Made by a program: the position numbers and the translations under genes. The notes beneath the pieces were generated by a model. The model was not told where the DNA came from and searched no databases. It saw only the letters and a list, made by a program, of their open reading frames with translations. From the NCBI GenBank assembly GCA_034435955.1, contig DAOTWA010000062.1, positions 1 through 64,000 on the forward strand: DNA of 64,000 bases. The letters run 5' to 3'. Shown here piece after piece: positions 35,874 through 45,594 of the stretch. The stretch is from DAOTWA01 sp034435955 (lineage in GTDB: Bacteria; Chloroflexota; Anaerolineae; Anaerolineales; Anaerolineaceae). How positions within the stretch are numbered: position 1 is the stretch's first letter; every line of letters starts with the position of its first letter.

Positions 35874-35879
35874 TATAAT
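35874..35879 (+). promoter_or_regulatory. -10 box giving a probably leaderless epimerase mRNA
   Basis: TATAAT ends nine bases before the ATG at 35889, so transcription should start at or within three bases of the start codon. TTGGAG lies upstream at a 15-16 base spacing. No Shine-Dalgarno sequence is present. Confidence 0.6.
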
Positions 35880-35888
35880 TCGCTTGTT

Positions 35889-36827
35889 ATGATCCTGGTT
35901 ACAGGCGGGACGGGCTTCATCGGTAAGGCATTGATCCGCCATCTGGTCGGTTCGGGGAGGCAGGTGCGCACCCTCATCCGGCCGTCGCCCCACACACCGG
36001 AGCTTCCGCGCGGCGTCCCGGTCGAAGTGGCGGTTTGCAGTCTAAACGATGAGCGTGGTTTGCGCGCGGCGATGAAGGGGGTAGATGTCGTCATCCATCT
36101 GGCTGGTTCTGAAAGTCATGGCAGCCGCGCTGATTTAATGACAGTAGACATCCATGGTACCCAAATGGTCGCTCAGGCGGCCTTCGAGGCCGGCGTCCGG
36201 CGCATATTCTACCTTTCCCATCTGGGAGCAGACCGGGCGTCTGCGTATCCCGTGCTGAAAGCCAAGGCGATCGCCGAAAATCATATACGCCAATGTGGCG
36301 TGGACTACACGATTCTCCGTACTGCCCTGGTATTTGGCCCAAACGACAACTTTACCACCCGGCTGGCGCTGCTCTTGCATGCCTTTCCATTGTTTTTCCT
36401 ATTACCCGGCGATGGGCGTTCTCTCGTCCAGCCGCTCTTCATCGAAGACCTGGTGACTTGCATCCTATGGGCCTTGGACGACCCGAAGAAGGTGAATGAC
36501 ATCTACCAGCTTGGCGGACCGGAATATCTGTCATTCCGTGAAGTGGTGGAGCAGATTATGCAGGCGACCGGAACGCGCCGCCTGCCGGTGCAATTTTCTC
36601 TCGGTTACCTGCGCATTTTCACGGTCCTCTTTGAGCATCTTTTTCCAGGGTTTCCGGTTTCGGTTTTCTGGCTGGATTATCTGTCTACCAGCCATACCTG
36701 CCCGCTCGATTCGCTGCCGCGCGAGTTTGGTCTGATTCCGGCGCGCTTCTCGCAGCGATTGGGCTATCTAAAAGGTGAGGCTTGGGGAAGACGGGCTTTC
36801 TCATTACTTGTGCGAAGGAGAGCTTAA
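35889..36827 (+). CDS. NAD(P)-dependent epimerase/dehydratase-like protein (NmrA/NDUFA9-like)
   Basis: A 312-residue atypical short-chain dehydrogenase. MILVTGGTGFIGKAL is the dinucleotide-binding loop and DVVIHLAGSESHG follows. The catalytic YXXXK of true epimerases is not clear, and the TILRTALVFGPND segment is like the NDUFA9/complex I-associated group. A long C-terminal region ends in basic residues. The start at 35889 follows the Rossmann signature and the -10 box; the upstream extension to 35838 crosses the promoter. Confidence 0.82.
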   Translation: MILVTGGTGFIGKALIRHLVGSGRQVRTLIRPSPHTPELPRGVPVEVAVCSLNDERGLRAAMKGVDVVIHLAGSESHGSRADLMTVDIHGTQMVAQAAFEAGVRRIFYLSHLGADRASAYPVLKAKAIAENHIRQCGVDYTILRTALVFGPNDNFTTRLALLLHAFPLFFLLPGDGRSLVQPLFIEDLVTCILWALDDPKKVNDIYQLGGPEYLSFREVVEQIMQATGTRRLPVQFSLGYLRIFTVLFEHLFPGFPVSVFWLDYLSTSHTCPLDSLPREFGLIPARFSQRLGYLKGEAWGRRAFSLLVRRRA

Positions 36828-36835
36828 GGGGGTAG

Positions 36836-38275
36836 ATGGCAGATAAAGGTTTCTGCGTCCACGGCCATTTTTACCAGCCGCCGCGTGAGGACCCGTTGAC
36901 GGGTGAAATCCCGCCCGAAACGGGCGCCGAGCCGTATCCGAACTGGAACGAGCGCATTTTGGCCGAATGTTACCGGCCGAATGCCTTGCAGGGCAACTTC
37001 GAGCGTATCAGCTTCGATATCGGCCCGACTCTGTTCGAATGGCTGCTCAAAGCCGATCCAGTTACCGCCACCCGCATCGTCTCCCAGGATCGTGCCAACG
37101 TGCGCCGCTTCGGAGTCGGAAATGCCATGGCCCACCCTTTCCATCATGTGATCCTGCCGCTGGCCTCGCGACGGGATAAGAGCATTCAGATTTCCTGGGG
37201 CATCGCCGAATTCACCGAGCGGTTTGGACGCCGTCCAGAAGGGATGTGGCTACCGGAAACAGCAGTGGATCTCGAAACTCTGGAGGTGATGAGCGAGCTA
37301 GGCATCCGCTATACCATCCTGGCGCCATGGCAGGCCCATGATAGCAGCGTGGATACGCTTCGGCCTCAGCGAGTGGATTTGCAAAACGCCGGCTGGATGG
37401 CCGTGTTTTTCTATCATGGCGGGTTAAGCTCGCGGGTCAGCTTCGACCCTTCTTCGACGGTCAACGCCGATCTCTTTGCCGCAGAAACCCTCTCCGCCGG
37501 TTATTCCTCCCATTTGGAATCATCTAAAGATGCTCAATTGCTGATGATCGCCACCGATGGTGAGCTCTATGGCCACCATCAGCCGTTCCGCGACCGTTTC
37601 CTGGAGCATTTGCTGGACGGCGCGCTCAGTCAGCGAAGCATTCAGGCTACATTCCCCGCCTTATGGCTGAAGATGCATCCACCTGCTCAGCGTGTTCGCA
37701 TCCGCGAAAATACATCCTGGAGCTGCCACCACGGCCTGGAGCGCTGGAGAGCGGCGTGTGGCTGCGTGCCTGACGGAAGCTGGAAAGCCCCTCTGCGCAA
37801 AGCAATGAACCGGCTGGCGGCTTCTCTGGATCGCTTATACGACGACGGCTTGCATCCCCTGGGCGTCGACCCGCACATATTGCTGCAGGATTTTGTTTTT
37901 GTGCTGTTAGGCAAGATCGATTTGGATGAGCTTGTCCGCTCCCACGCAGCGCGCAAGCTGGACGAGGAGGAAGTGCGCCGCGTCGGTCTGCTGCTCAAAT
38001 CGCAATACGAGCGTCAGCGCGCGTTCACTTCTTGCGGCTGGTTCTTCGAAGATTTCGATCGCATCGAGCCGAAGAATAATATCGCCTACATGTCTCAAGC
38101 CGTCTGGCTGGCTTATCTGGCCACCGGAATCTCCCTACGCAGCCAGGCGTTGGCAGCGTTCAGCAAAGTGAAAAGCCCACGGAGCGGGCTTCGTGGAGAT
38201 CAGATTTTCAGTTATCACCTCGGCCGGGCGGAAGCGGCCCTCGAATGGCCGGGAAATCTCAACTCCAATTATTAA
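36836..38275 (+). CDS. Glycoside hydrolase family 57 / DUF3536 protein
   Basis: A 479-residue protein. VHGHFYQPPREDP opens the barrel. Candidate catalytic residues are Glu in GMWLPETAVD (nucleophile, about 140) and Asp in IATDGELYGHH (about 242), matching GH57 amylase-like enzymes. A DUF3536-type helical region forms the C-terminus. It probably acts on an alpha-glucan such as glycogen. It begins eight bases after the epimerase gene. Its stop codon shares the TTAA at 38272-38275 with the convergent GH13 gene. Confidence 0.85.
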   Translation: MADKGFCVHGHFYQPPREDPLTGEIPPETGAEPYPNWNERILAECYRPNALQGNFERISFDIGPTLFEWLLKADPVTATRIVSQDRANVRRFGVGNAMAHPFHHVILPLASRRDKSIQISWGIAEFTERFGRRPEGMWLPETAVDLETLEVMSELGIRYTILAPWQAHDSSVDTLRPQRVDLQNAGWMAVFFYHGGLSSRVSFDPSSTVNADLFAAETLSAGYSSHLESSKDAQLLMIATDGELYGHHQPFRDRFLEHLLDGALSQRSIQATFPALWLKMHPPAQRVRIRENTSWSCHHGLERWRAACGCVPDGSWKAPLRKAMNRLAASLDRLYDDGLHPLGVDPHILLQDFVFVLLGKIDLDELVRSHAARKLDEEEVRRVGLLLKSQYERQRAFTSCGWFFEDFDRIEPKNNIAYMSQAVWLAYLATGISLRSQALAAFSKVKSPRSGLRGDQIFSYHLGRAEAALEWPGNLNSNY

Positions 38276-41200
38276 GGCTGTATCTTTTCCAGCAGGATTT
38301 CGACTTGATAATTCGAACGGCGGGAAGCGGCGCGGATGCTTTCGAACTGTCGATGTCCGGCCAGGATGCGTTCCACAACCTGGCTGGCGGGCGCAAGGTC
38401 ATCGGCGGTTGCCCAGATGGCCAGCAGCGTCTCCATCCAGAGCAGGAACTCATCGAACGCTTCCCGGTTGTACCATAAGATGCCCTGGTAGCGGTTGAAA
38501 CCCAGGAAACGCTGCACTTCTTCTTCTGCCAACCAGGTCTGCAGCCAGACAGCGGCGCTCTCGCCGGCCATCCGCGTGGGCCAGTTAGACTGCGTGGTCA
38601 GCAGACTGACCACCTGGACGGCGCGCGATGCGGCGTTATCATCGGCGTCCAAACCCAGGAAAGCGTTATGAAGGATGCGGCCGAGGAGCCATTCATCAAT
38701 CCAACTGCGGCTGATGATTTCGTACCCCTCGCTTTCCACAACCTTGCCCAGCAGGTGAGTGATCGCCCACGCCCACAATGTACTCTCTCGCAGGGCGTCG
38801 TGCTTCATGAAGGTGCGGATCGCATTGGCGGCCGCCTGGTACCGGCGCGAGCCAGGCAAGGGGAAGCGCTGATCGAATTCCGGCAGCTCGAGCGCAGCTT
38901 TCAGTTTGCGTCTGATTTCGGCGGCGATGGCATTTTCGTCGCCCGTGCCGTGTGCGAGGATTTTGATTTCCCGCAACAGGCGCCTGGCCTGCTCTTCGAT
39001 TTCATCGAAAAAGTGTCTAACCGATGCCTGGCTGTCTTCAGCCTGAATTTTCTGGAGTCGGCGGAAGGTTTCTGCGCTGACCAGATCGCGATATGGTGCG
39101 TGAACCGGGCGCAAAAACAGCTCCTGCAGCGCCTCCTGGATGCTCGGCACCCCGCGCCCATTCAGGTAGGCTTTGAGTTGAGCATATTGCCCCCACTCGT
39201 TATCCTCCACTTCGCGGAAGTCCAGGAACACGTGGGCTTTGTACGCGTCGAGCTCCACGTACAGGCCGCTCTCGGCTAGCTCTTTGCTGCTGCGGATGTA
39301 CTCCAGCCCGTTCAAGTGGTCGCGAAAAAGGACGTAACGGCCCGTTTCGGGGTGCAGACCCAACCCTTCGGCCAGTGTCTTCTGCACAATTCGCTTTTTC
39401 CCGTCCGATCCGGCGCGGGCGGCAAAACCAACCGAGGTGCGCACCCAGCCACGTGCGCTGGCATAGCGGTTGTGATAGATTACCAGCGCGCGTTCCCTTC
39501 CGTCTCCGTTGGAATAGGCGAACACATCCTCGTTGACCGTGCCTTCCGGGGTGAAGAAGTCATACAGCAAGAAATTCTCTACGCCGGCGAAAAGATGACG
39601 ACGGTGCAGCAAGGGAAAGATTTCGCGTTCATGGCGTTCCACCAAGGCGGGATCAGGACTTTCGTCCCAATATGCCCGGCGGAATTCCATCCCATATTTC
39701 TCTGCATAGCCTTCGATCTGGCCATGGCCGAACATTGGCAGGCCAGGAAGGGTGACCATCATTGTGCAGATGCCGAAATACTTATCCCCCTTGCCGAATT
39801 GGTCCACCGCAGTGCGCTCATCGGGATTGTTCATGAAATTGACGAAGCGCTTGAGGATTTCCGGATCGAATTCCAGCGTATTCTTCATCACCAATCGGTA
39901 ATTGGCGTTATCCTCGTTGCGCAGCATGTTCATAAAGGCGCTGTTATACACGCGGTGCATCCCCAATGTACGCACAAAGTAGCCTTCCATCAGCCAGAAA
40001 GCCTCGGCCAGAAGCAGTGTGTCGGGGGCTTCCTGTGCGACGCGGTCGACCACCTCGCGCCAGAACTCGACGGGCATGAGCGCATCGAATTGTTCGCGGG
40101 TCATGCCATGATCAGCCCGCGAGGGGATGGCTCCACCGCTGCCGGGCTCGGGGAACCACAGGCGCTGGAAATGCTTTTTGGTCAGCGTCATCGCCGCATC
40201 GAAGCGTATGATGGGGAACCGTCGCGCCACGCTGAGGATAGTTTGAATGACAGCCTCGCGTACTTCTGGATTCAGATAATTGAGCTGGGCTGTGTCGTTC
40301 CACGGCATACTGGTGCCGTCGTTGCCGTGGTAAATATATTTTTCGTTCCCGGTATGCCAGTCGACCCGCTTGAAGACCACCGCTGCGTCGCTGCGCGTAA
40401 AATAGTGATCTTCCAAATAAATTCCAACTCGGTCGCTGCCCGATAGATTGGGCCCATTGAATGTGTAAGATGGGAAGGGACTGTAATCGAGGGCGATGAA
40501 CCAGTCGGGGCGCTCGAGCACCCAGGGCGAGTCGATGCCCATGTGGTTGGGCACCATGTCGCTGGCCAGTCGGATACCGCGTTCCCAGGCGCGCCCGCGC
40601 AATGCCTGAAAGGCTTCCTCTCCGCCCAAATCTGCTGCGATCTGATAGGCGTAAATCGAGTAAGCCGAGGCGACTGCCTCAGGGTTGCCACATAACTGTT
40701 TAATGGTCTGTGAAGCGCGGCTGCGTTCCCACACGCCAATCAGCCACAGGCCAGAAAAGCCCCAACGGGCCAGGGCATCTAATTCCTCATCCGGAATCTG
40801 GTCCAGGCGCGTGATGGCGCGGCGGTATTTCTTGGAGAGCTGATCCAACCAGACATAGGTATTCTTGGCGATCAATACCAGCCTTGGCATCCAATCCTTG
40901 TCCGGGCTGAAGCGCTCGGGCTCTAACCTGGCCAAATCATAAGTAGGTGGGATTGAAGGTCCGGGTCCCAGGAAGGCGAAACGCTGCTCCTCGCGCATCA
41001 AGTCCAGGCCGGTGAGCAGGCGGTACATGAACTTACCAATCAACCCGGCCCAATGCTGGCGGATGTATTCCAATTGCTCGAAAACGGAATAGGGGGCGGC
41101 AATGGCCGGACTGCGCAGCATGTCCACCAGATTCTGGCGGAGTGGACCGAAAGGCGGCTGCGTCTCGAAGTAGGTATGCAGGTTGTCGATCAGATGGTCA

Positions 41201-41727
41201 TAGGCGGTTGTCTTCCGCAGGCTGCTGTCGTCGAACAGCTCTAGATAGTTGGTCAGGGCCGGATTTCTGTTCGACAGCCACAGCATCAACATCTCTTCCA
41301 GGGTGACCAGGCGGTTATCCATCCCGTCGGTCTGGCCAGCGAGATAGTCGTCCACGCTGACCTCGCGACGATAGACTGCCAGGGGAGGGAACTCATTGGT
41401 AAAAGCCCGCAGAGCGGCATCTAAAGCCGGCTTGCCCAGAGTCTCCTCGAGATAGGTCAATGCGCCCTGTAGGGCCTGAGGGTTGACTTGCTGGCGGTAG
41501 AGCCAGGCCACGTAATGCAAGATCTCGTCGAGCAGCCCCATAGCATTGAGATCGCCCGCCCGCACCGCACGCTCTGGGAAGTGCAGTAAATCCCGTTTGG
41601 CGTTCATTTTTTGGGCAAATAGGCGCACCGCGTGCACGTTGGCAAAAACCACATTTCCGCTCAACGTGAACAAGCTGTGGTCGAACCGATAAAAATCTCT
41701 GGACGCTCGCGAGATGTGGAATTCCAT
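38272..41727 (-). CDS. Large alpha-amylase family (GH13) protein
   Basis: A 1151-residue protein. A GH13 barrel lies between about 300 and 760, with nucleophile Asp510 (IIRFDAAMTL), acid/base Glu575 (LLLAEAFW) and Asp636 (NNPDERTAV). The N-terminal 300 and C-terminal 350 residues are helical and do not match a module I can name. The barrel includes VPNHMGID, the usual first conserved region. No signal peptide is present, so it should be cytosolic. With the adjacent GH57 enzyme it suggests intracellular glucan turnover. A -10 box is seen at 41826-41821. Confidence 0.87.
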   Translation of the reverse strand: MEFHISRASRDFYRFDHSLFTLSGNVVFANVHAVRLFAQKMNAKRDLLHFPERAVRAGDLNAMGLLDEILHYVAWLYRQQVNPQALQGALTYLEETLGKPALDAALRAFTNEFPPLAVYRREVSVDDYLAGQTDGMDNRLVTLEEMLMLWLSNRNPALTNYLELFDDSSLRKTTAYDHLIDNLHTYFETQPPFGPLRQNLVDMLRSPAIAAPYSVFEQLEYIRQHWAGLIGKFMYRLLTGLDLMREEQRFAFLGPGPSIPPTYDLARLEPERFSPDKDWMPRLVLIAKNTYVWLDQLSKKYRRAITRLDQIPDEELDALARWGFSGLWLIGVWERSRASQTIKQLCGNPEAVASAYSIYAYQIAADLGGEEAFQALRGRAWERGIRLASDMVPNHMGIDSPWVLERPDWFIALDYSPFPSYTFNGPNLSGSDRVGIYLEDHYFTRSDAAVVFKRVDWHTGNEKYIYHGNDGTSMPWNDTAQLNYLNPEVREAVIQTILSVARRFPIIRFDAAMTLTKKHFQRLWFPEPGSGGAIPSRADHGMTREQFDALMPVEFWREVVDRVAQEAPDTLLLAEAFWLMEGYFVRTLGMHRVYNSAFMNMLRNEDNANYRLVMKNTLEFDPEILKRFVNFMNNPDERTAVDQFGKGDKYFGICTMMVTLPGLPMFGHGQIEGYAEKYGMEFRRAYWDESPDPALVERHEREIFPLLHRRHLFAGVENFLLYDFFTPEGTVNEDVFAYSNGDGRERALVIYHNRYASARGWVRTSVGFAARAGSDGKKRIVQKTLAEGLGLHPETGRYVLFRDHLNGLEYIRSSKELAESGLYVELDAYKAHVFLDFREVEDNEWGQYAQLKAYLNGRGVPSIQEALQELFLRPVHAPYRDLVSAETFRRLQKIQAEDSQASVRHFFDEIEEQARRLLREIKILAHGTGDENAIAAEIRRKLKAALELPEFDQRFPLPGSRRYQAAANAIRTFMKHDALRESTLWAWAITHLLGKVVESEGYEIISRSWIDEWLLGRILHNAFLGLDADDNAASRAVQVVSLLTTQSNWPTRMAGESAAVWLQTWLAEEEVQRFLGFNRYQGILWYNREAFDEFLLWMETLLAIWATADDLAPASQVVERILAGHRQFESIRAASRRSNYQVEILLEKIQP

Positions 41728-41820
41728 GCACTCGATCCCTTCGATTACAATTTGTCGTCGTAAAATCGACGCTCGGGGCAGTGAGATATCGAGAAATGAC
41801 CCATGATGCGGTCTTGAATT

Positions 41821-41826
41821 ATTATA
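41821..41826 (-). promoter_or_regulatory. Candidate -10 box for the GH13 gene
   Basis: TATAAT on the minus strand, 93 bases before the GH13 start codon. Confidence 0.35.
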
Positions 41827-41839
41827 GCATCGCGCATCA

Positions 41840-42820
41840 TCACCCTTGCCGCGCCTGACCGAAGATCCAGCCTTCTATGCGGTGAATGACCTCATCCTCG
41901 GGCGGATCCCATTGATTGGGATGCCGCAGAACAGCAATCATCCCCAGCAGTCCGACCGCAGCGTCGAAGCGGTCCTCGCCGTCGCTGGCAGGTCCGAAGC
42001 CATCATAAAGCGCCTCGACCAGCTCTGCGGTTAGGGCGGCGTCATTTTGCTTGGCAAAGGCCAGCAACCCTGACGCAGCGGCCGCACGCTCGACCTGCAC
42101 TCGCTTGCCACTGCGCTTTCCCTGACGCGGCGGCATAAAACGTACGCCTGCGCGGCGATAAAACTCCGCCGGGTAAGTTTCAACGATCGCGATGGCGCCT
42201 GGGCGCAGCAGCTCGTGCAGCCGACCGCTGAATGGCCATATGGCAAGCGGCGGATGCCCCGCGCGGAGAGCCGGCTGGATCACTTTTTGCCAGCCATGGA
42301 TGGCCGCCTTTCCGACCTGCTGCGCGCCCATGGTCCAGAAGAGCGGCGCTGCGGCGCGGCGGCCGGGGTAGGCGCGCTCGCAGGCGCGTAGCAAGAAATT
42401 CACGCCGGGTGCATCCAGCGCGCGCAGCAGGTGCTTCCTCCGCGCGGCGCCGGGGCGCATGGGATAGAAAGGGCGGGTCAGACTGATCTCATCCGGCGAA
42501 GCCGCGGGCAAAAAGAAGTGTTCCCAGCGGGAGCCCGGTGTGCCCGCGACATCCAGGAAAGCGAGGAAATCATCTATTCCGGCTTTTTGCGCGTAGTCAA
42601 TCGGCAAGCCGATGGGGAAGTCAAAACCCAGCAGAGTAGCACCCCCGCCTGCCTTTTCCTGCAGTCGCGTCAGCAGGTCTGCAGTATCTCCGGCCGGTTG
42701 AGGAGCCTGAACAAGGTAAATGCCACTCTGATCCAATTGCGCCCAAGCCAGCCAACGCTTTGACGCTGTGATGCTCCAATCAGCGTGCGCGACCAGAGCG
42801 GGGAGTTCATTCCGCTTCAT
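41840..42820 (-). CDS. DUF429-like protein (predicted RNase H-fold nuclease)
   Basis: A 326-residue protein. HADWSITASKRWLAWAQL at the start and LLGFDFPIGLP near 65 match the DUF429 style of RNase H fold, where acidic residues on these strands bind metal. AIVETYPAEFYRRAG and DRFDAAVGLLGMIAVL are later family landmarks. The ATG at 42820 is preferred; the frame is open to 43135 but that part overlaps the neighbouring gene. The biological role is unknown. Confidence 0.75.
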   Translation of the reverse strand: MKRNELPALVAHADWSITASKRWLAWAQLDQSGIYLVQAPQPAGDTADLLTRLQEKAGGGATLLGFDFPIGLPIDYAQKAGIDDFLAFLDVAGTPGSRWEHFFLPAASPDEISLTRPFYPMRPGAARRKHLLRALDAPGVNFLLRACERAYPGRRAAAPLFWTMGAQQVGKAAIHGWQKVIQPALRAGHPPLAIWPFSGRLHELLRPGAIAIVETYPAEFYRRAGVRFMPPRQGKRSGKRVQVERAAAASGLLAFAKQNDAALTAELVEALYDGFGPASDGEDRFDAAVGLLGMIAVLRHPNQWDPPEDEVIHRIEGWIFGQARQG

Positions 42821-42852
42821 GGCTTGTTTATGACTTGGATCATACGATGAAC

Positions 42853-43710
42853 TCAGACCAGCTCGGCCAGGGCGTACCATTCGCCGGGCTGGCCTTCCAT
42901 TTCGATGCCCTCGACCAGAAAATCGCGTTCCACCCAGGCGTGCACCGCGCGTTCGGCCAGGCTGGGTATCCAGTGAAACAGTCGCAATAGGTCGGTCATA
43001 CGCGCCGCCCCAACCGAGCGGAAGTAGCTGCGCACAAGGGCGCGTCGTGCTTCCCATTCGGAAATCGCGCGGGCCTGTTCCGGCAATTCCGGTAAGTGGC
43101 GGGCCACAATCTCGTAGATAAAAGCATATTTCCATGCCCCGACCTCGGCCACCCCCACCGGCAAAATCTTGAAATCGGCCTGCAGCTCATCCAGGGCGTG
43201 GTTGAAGCGTGCATCGCTCTCGCGGCTGGACAGGTGCGCCGCCCGTCGCAGCGAGATTGTGTCCAGCGCGCCTTCTTTAAGCAGGGCTTCATATACGGAT
43301 TTTGCTTCCTGGGTCATGCGCCCCTGCTCGTATTGCAGCAAATAATCCTCCTGCGGGTCACCATAATTCTCGGATAGAGCGTAGAAATTGGGCGCCATGT
43401 CCATCGAGATGATGGTATTTCGCCTGCGCAGCACGCGTGCGTAGTACCAGCGCTTCTGTCCGAGCAGTGAATCCTTCCACCCCCAGGTGACATGGCCGGG
43501 ATCGTCGTGCTCGTCGGCCACCGGTCGGTCACCGGCTACAGCCGCCCACAAGCTGGGCATAACCACCTCTTTGATCGGCCAGAAGAAAATAAAGCCGCGC
43601 TCGTTGACGAATTCCACCGCCTCCTCCACCGATTGCAGCGCCAGGTGTGGCAGCAAGCGAAAGGTGACAGCCCGATATTCGTACAAACGTTGCGGTTTTA
43701 ACTTTGCCAT
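42853..43710 (-). CDS. AlkZ-related winged-helix protein
   Basis: A 285-residue soluble protein. The segments GFIFFWPIKEVVMPSLWAAVAG, DDPGHVTWGWKD and ALSENYGDPQEDYLL are typical of a group annotated as AlkZ-related, named after the YcaQ/AlkZ DNA glycosylases that unhook interstrand crosslinks. The middle (about 135-165) looks like a winged helix. Glycosylase activity is not proven for this branch. It is cotranscribed with the DUF429-like gene, 32 bases away. Confidence 0.68.
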   Translation of the reverse strand: MAKLKPQRLYEYRAVTFRLLPHLALQSVEEAVEFVNERGFIFFWPIKEVVMPSLWAAVAGDRPVADEHDDPGHVTWGWKDSLLGQKRWYYARVLRRRNTIISMDMAPNFYALSENYGDPQEDYLLQYEQGRMTQEAKSVYEALLKEGALDTISLRRAAHLSSRESDARFNHALDELQADFKILPVGVAEVGAWKYAFIYEIVARHLPELPEQARAISEWEARRALVRSYFRSVGAARMTDLLRLFHWIPSLAERAVHAWVERDFLVEGIEMEGQPGEWYALAELV

Positions 43711-43856
43711 AACCTAACGGTATTGAAAGGGTTCGAAGCTCTTCAGAAGAGTAAAATGGATTTGATTTTCCCCGCCAGAATCTTACCCTGATAGGCCGGT
43801 TTTTAGAAGGGTTGTTCTGGTAATCTAAAAGGGAATGCACATAACAGGGAGCAACG

Positions 43857-45587
43857 ATGAGGCGCATCACTTTCGCAGGGCTGATCCTGATCTTCGCCGT
43901 CCTGCTGACTGCCTGCAAGAACGCAACCCCCGCCATGGAAAAGGCGACCCTCCCGCCAGCGTCCATTGAGCATCCATCCCCGACGGCTCCACCTGAAAAC
44001 GAGGTTTCGAGTGGGCCGGTTGCTGGCGGGAGTGTCGTGATCGGCCTCACCCAGCAGCCGAAGACGCTCAATCCCCTTCTGGCGACCTCGGCGGTCGAGG
44101 ATGCGGTGATTTCTTTTGCAGTCGAAGGATTGGTTCAGGTTGACGCCGATGGTGTCTACACGCCTGTGCTGGCCGAAGCCTTGCCAGAGGTCGGTGATGA
44201 CGGCCTGACTCTGATCTACCACCTGCGCCATGGGGTGCGATTCTCGAACGGAGATGCATTTACCTGCGAAGATGTCCAATTTACGCTGGATGCGATCATG
44301 AACACCCCGCTTGGCCTGTCGCCCGGCTATTCCGTTATCGACAGCGTTGACTGTCCCGACGCGGACACCGCGGTGGTAAATCTGGAGCAGGTCTATGCTC
44401 CCTATTTGAACCTTTTCCAGTTCATTTTGCCGAAAAAAGCCGGCGACGTATCCGCACCGGAAGACTGGGATTTCAACCGCCATCCGCTCGGCACCGGCCC
44501 CTGGGTGGTGCGGGAATGGGTGGATGGAGACCATATTACCTTAGCGAAAAATCCCTACTACCGCGAGACTGGCAAACCACTGCTCGACAATGTGACCCTC
44601 AAATTTTTCCCCGGCGTAATCCAGGGCATCCAGGCTTTAAGCCAAGGTCAGATCAGCGCTCTATGGGGTCTCAGCGAAGCAGACCTGCCTGCTCTCGCTG
44701 CGCTCGCCGATCGGGTGTCCGTAGCTGAAGTTCCTACCGGGGAGAACGAGCTGCTGGTGCTGAACCTGGCCGATCCGTCGACTGATGCGCCGGCGGACCC
44801 GACCAAGGCGCCCCACCCGATCCTCTCTGATGTGCGCATCCGCCGGGCCATCCAGATGGCGATCGATAAGCAGTCCCTGATCGACCAGTTGTTCGCTGGT
44901 ATGGGGCGCGTGGGTACTTCCGTGGCGCCTGTGGGTCAATACGCCTGTGATGAACCCCCCAGCTCTTTTGACCTGGAAGGAGCCAAGAGCTTGCTGGATC
45001 AGAGCGGGTGGGTGCCAGGAGCCGATGGCGTTCGCGAAAAGAACGGCGTCCGTTTGAGCCTGTCCATTGGTACTACAGCCGGTGATGCGCTGCGTGAGCG
45101 TTCCGAACAACTGCTGGTCGGTATGCTGAAAGCAGCCGGAATCGAGCTGCGCATCGAGAATTTACCCGCTCAGGATTTCTTCGCTGACTGGAGCGCGAAC
45201 AGCGCCCGCAAACACGGGCGCTTCGATATCCTGATGTACACCACTGGCCCGGTTGGCAGCCCCGACCCGCAGGGCCATCTCACTTCCAATTACCATTCTG
45301 CCAGCATTCCAACCGTTGCGAATCAGGGACAGGGCAATAACTTCTCCAGGTACATCAACGCCGATGTGGATGCATGGTTAGATCAGGCCAGCCATTCGAC
45401 CGACCAGGCGCAGCGAAAAAATCTGTTCTGCCAGATTGCCGCTCAAATTAATGCCGATGTTCCCCGCATCTTCCTGTACGAGCGTTTGACAATCAGCCCG
45501 TACCTGCCGGCGTTACAGAATTATCGCCTTTCTCCCGGTCGTTCAGATTTCAGCTTTGGTTCGCAGGACTGGTGGCTGAAACCGTAA
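43857..45587 (+). CDS. ABC-type oligopeptide/dipeptide substrate-binding lipoprotein
   Basis: A 576-residue family 5 solute-binding protein. The lipoprotein signal ends in FAVLLTAC (Cys18). The body has GLTQQPKTLNPL, FSNGDAFTCEDVQFTLDAIMNT, GTGPWVVREWVDGDHITLAKNPYY and RIRRAIQMAIDKQSLI. It binds peptides or similar solutes outside the membrane. AGGGAGC precedes the ATG. No permease or ATPase gene lies beside it, so it is an orphan that must use a remote transporter or serve as a sensor. Confidence 0.93.
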   Translation: MRRITFAGLILIFAVLLTACKNATPAMEKATLPPASIEHPSPTAPPENEVSSGPVAGGSVVIGLTQQPKTLNPLLATSAVEDAVISFAVEGLVQVDADGVYTPVLAEALPEVGDDGLTLIYHLRHGVRFSNGDAFTCEDVQFTLDAIMNTPLGLSPGYSVIDSVDCPDADTAVVNLEQVYAPYLNLFQFILPKKAGDVSAPEDWDFNRHPLGTGPWVVREWVDGDHITLAKNPYYRETGKPLLDNVTLKFFPGVIQGIQALSQGQISALWGLSEADLPALAALADRVSVAEVPTGENELLVLNLADPSTDAPADPTKAPHPILSDVRIRRAIQMAIDKQSLIDQLFAGMGRVGTSVAPVGQYACDEPPSSFDLEGAKSLLDQSGWVPGADGVREKNGVRLSLSIGTTAGDALRERSEQLLVGMLKAAGIELRIENLPAQDFFADWSANSARKHGRFDILMYTTGPVGSPDPQGHLTSNYHSASIPTVANQGQGNNFSRYINADVDAWLDQASHSTDQAQRKNLFCQIAAQINADVPRIFLYERLTISPYLPALQNYRLSPGRSDFSFGSQDWWLKP

Positions 45588-45594
45588 TCGACGC

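Noticed and set aside
42821..43135. Upstream extension of the DUF429-like protein
   Set aside because: It overlaps the AlkZ-related gene in another frame.
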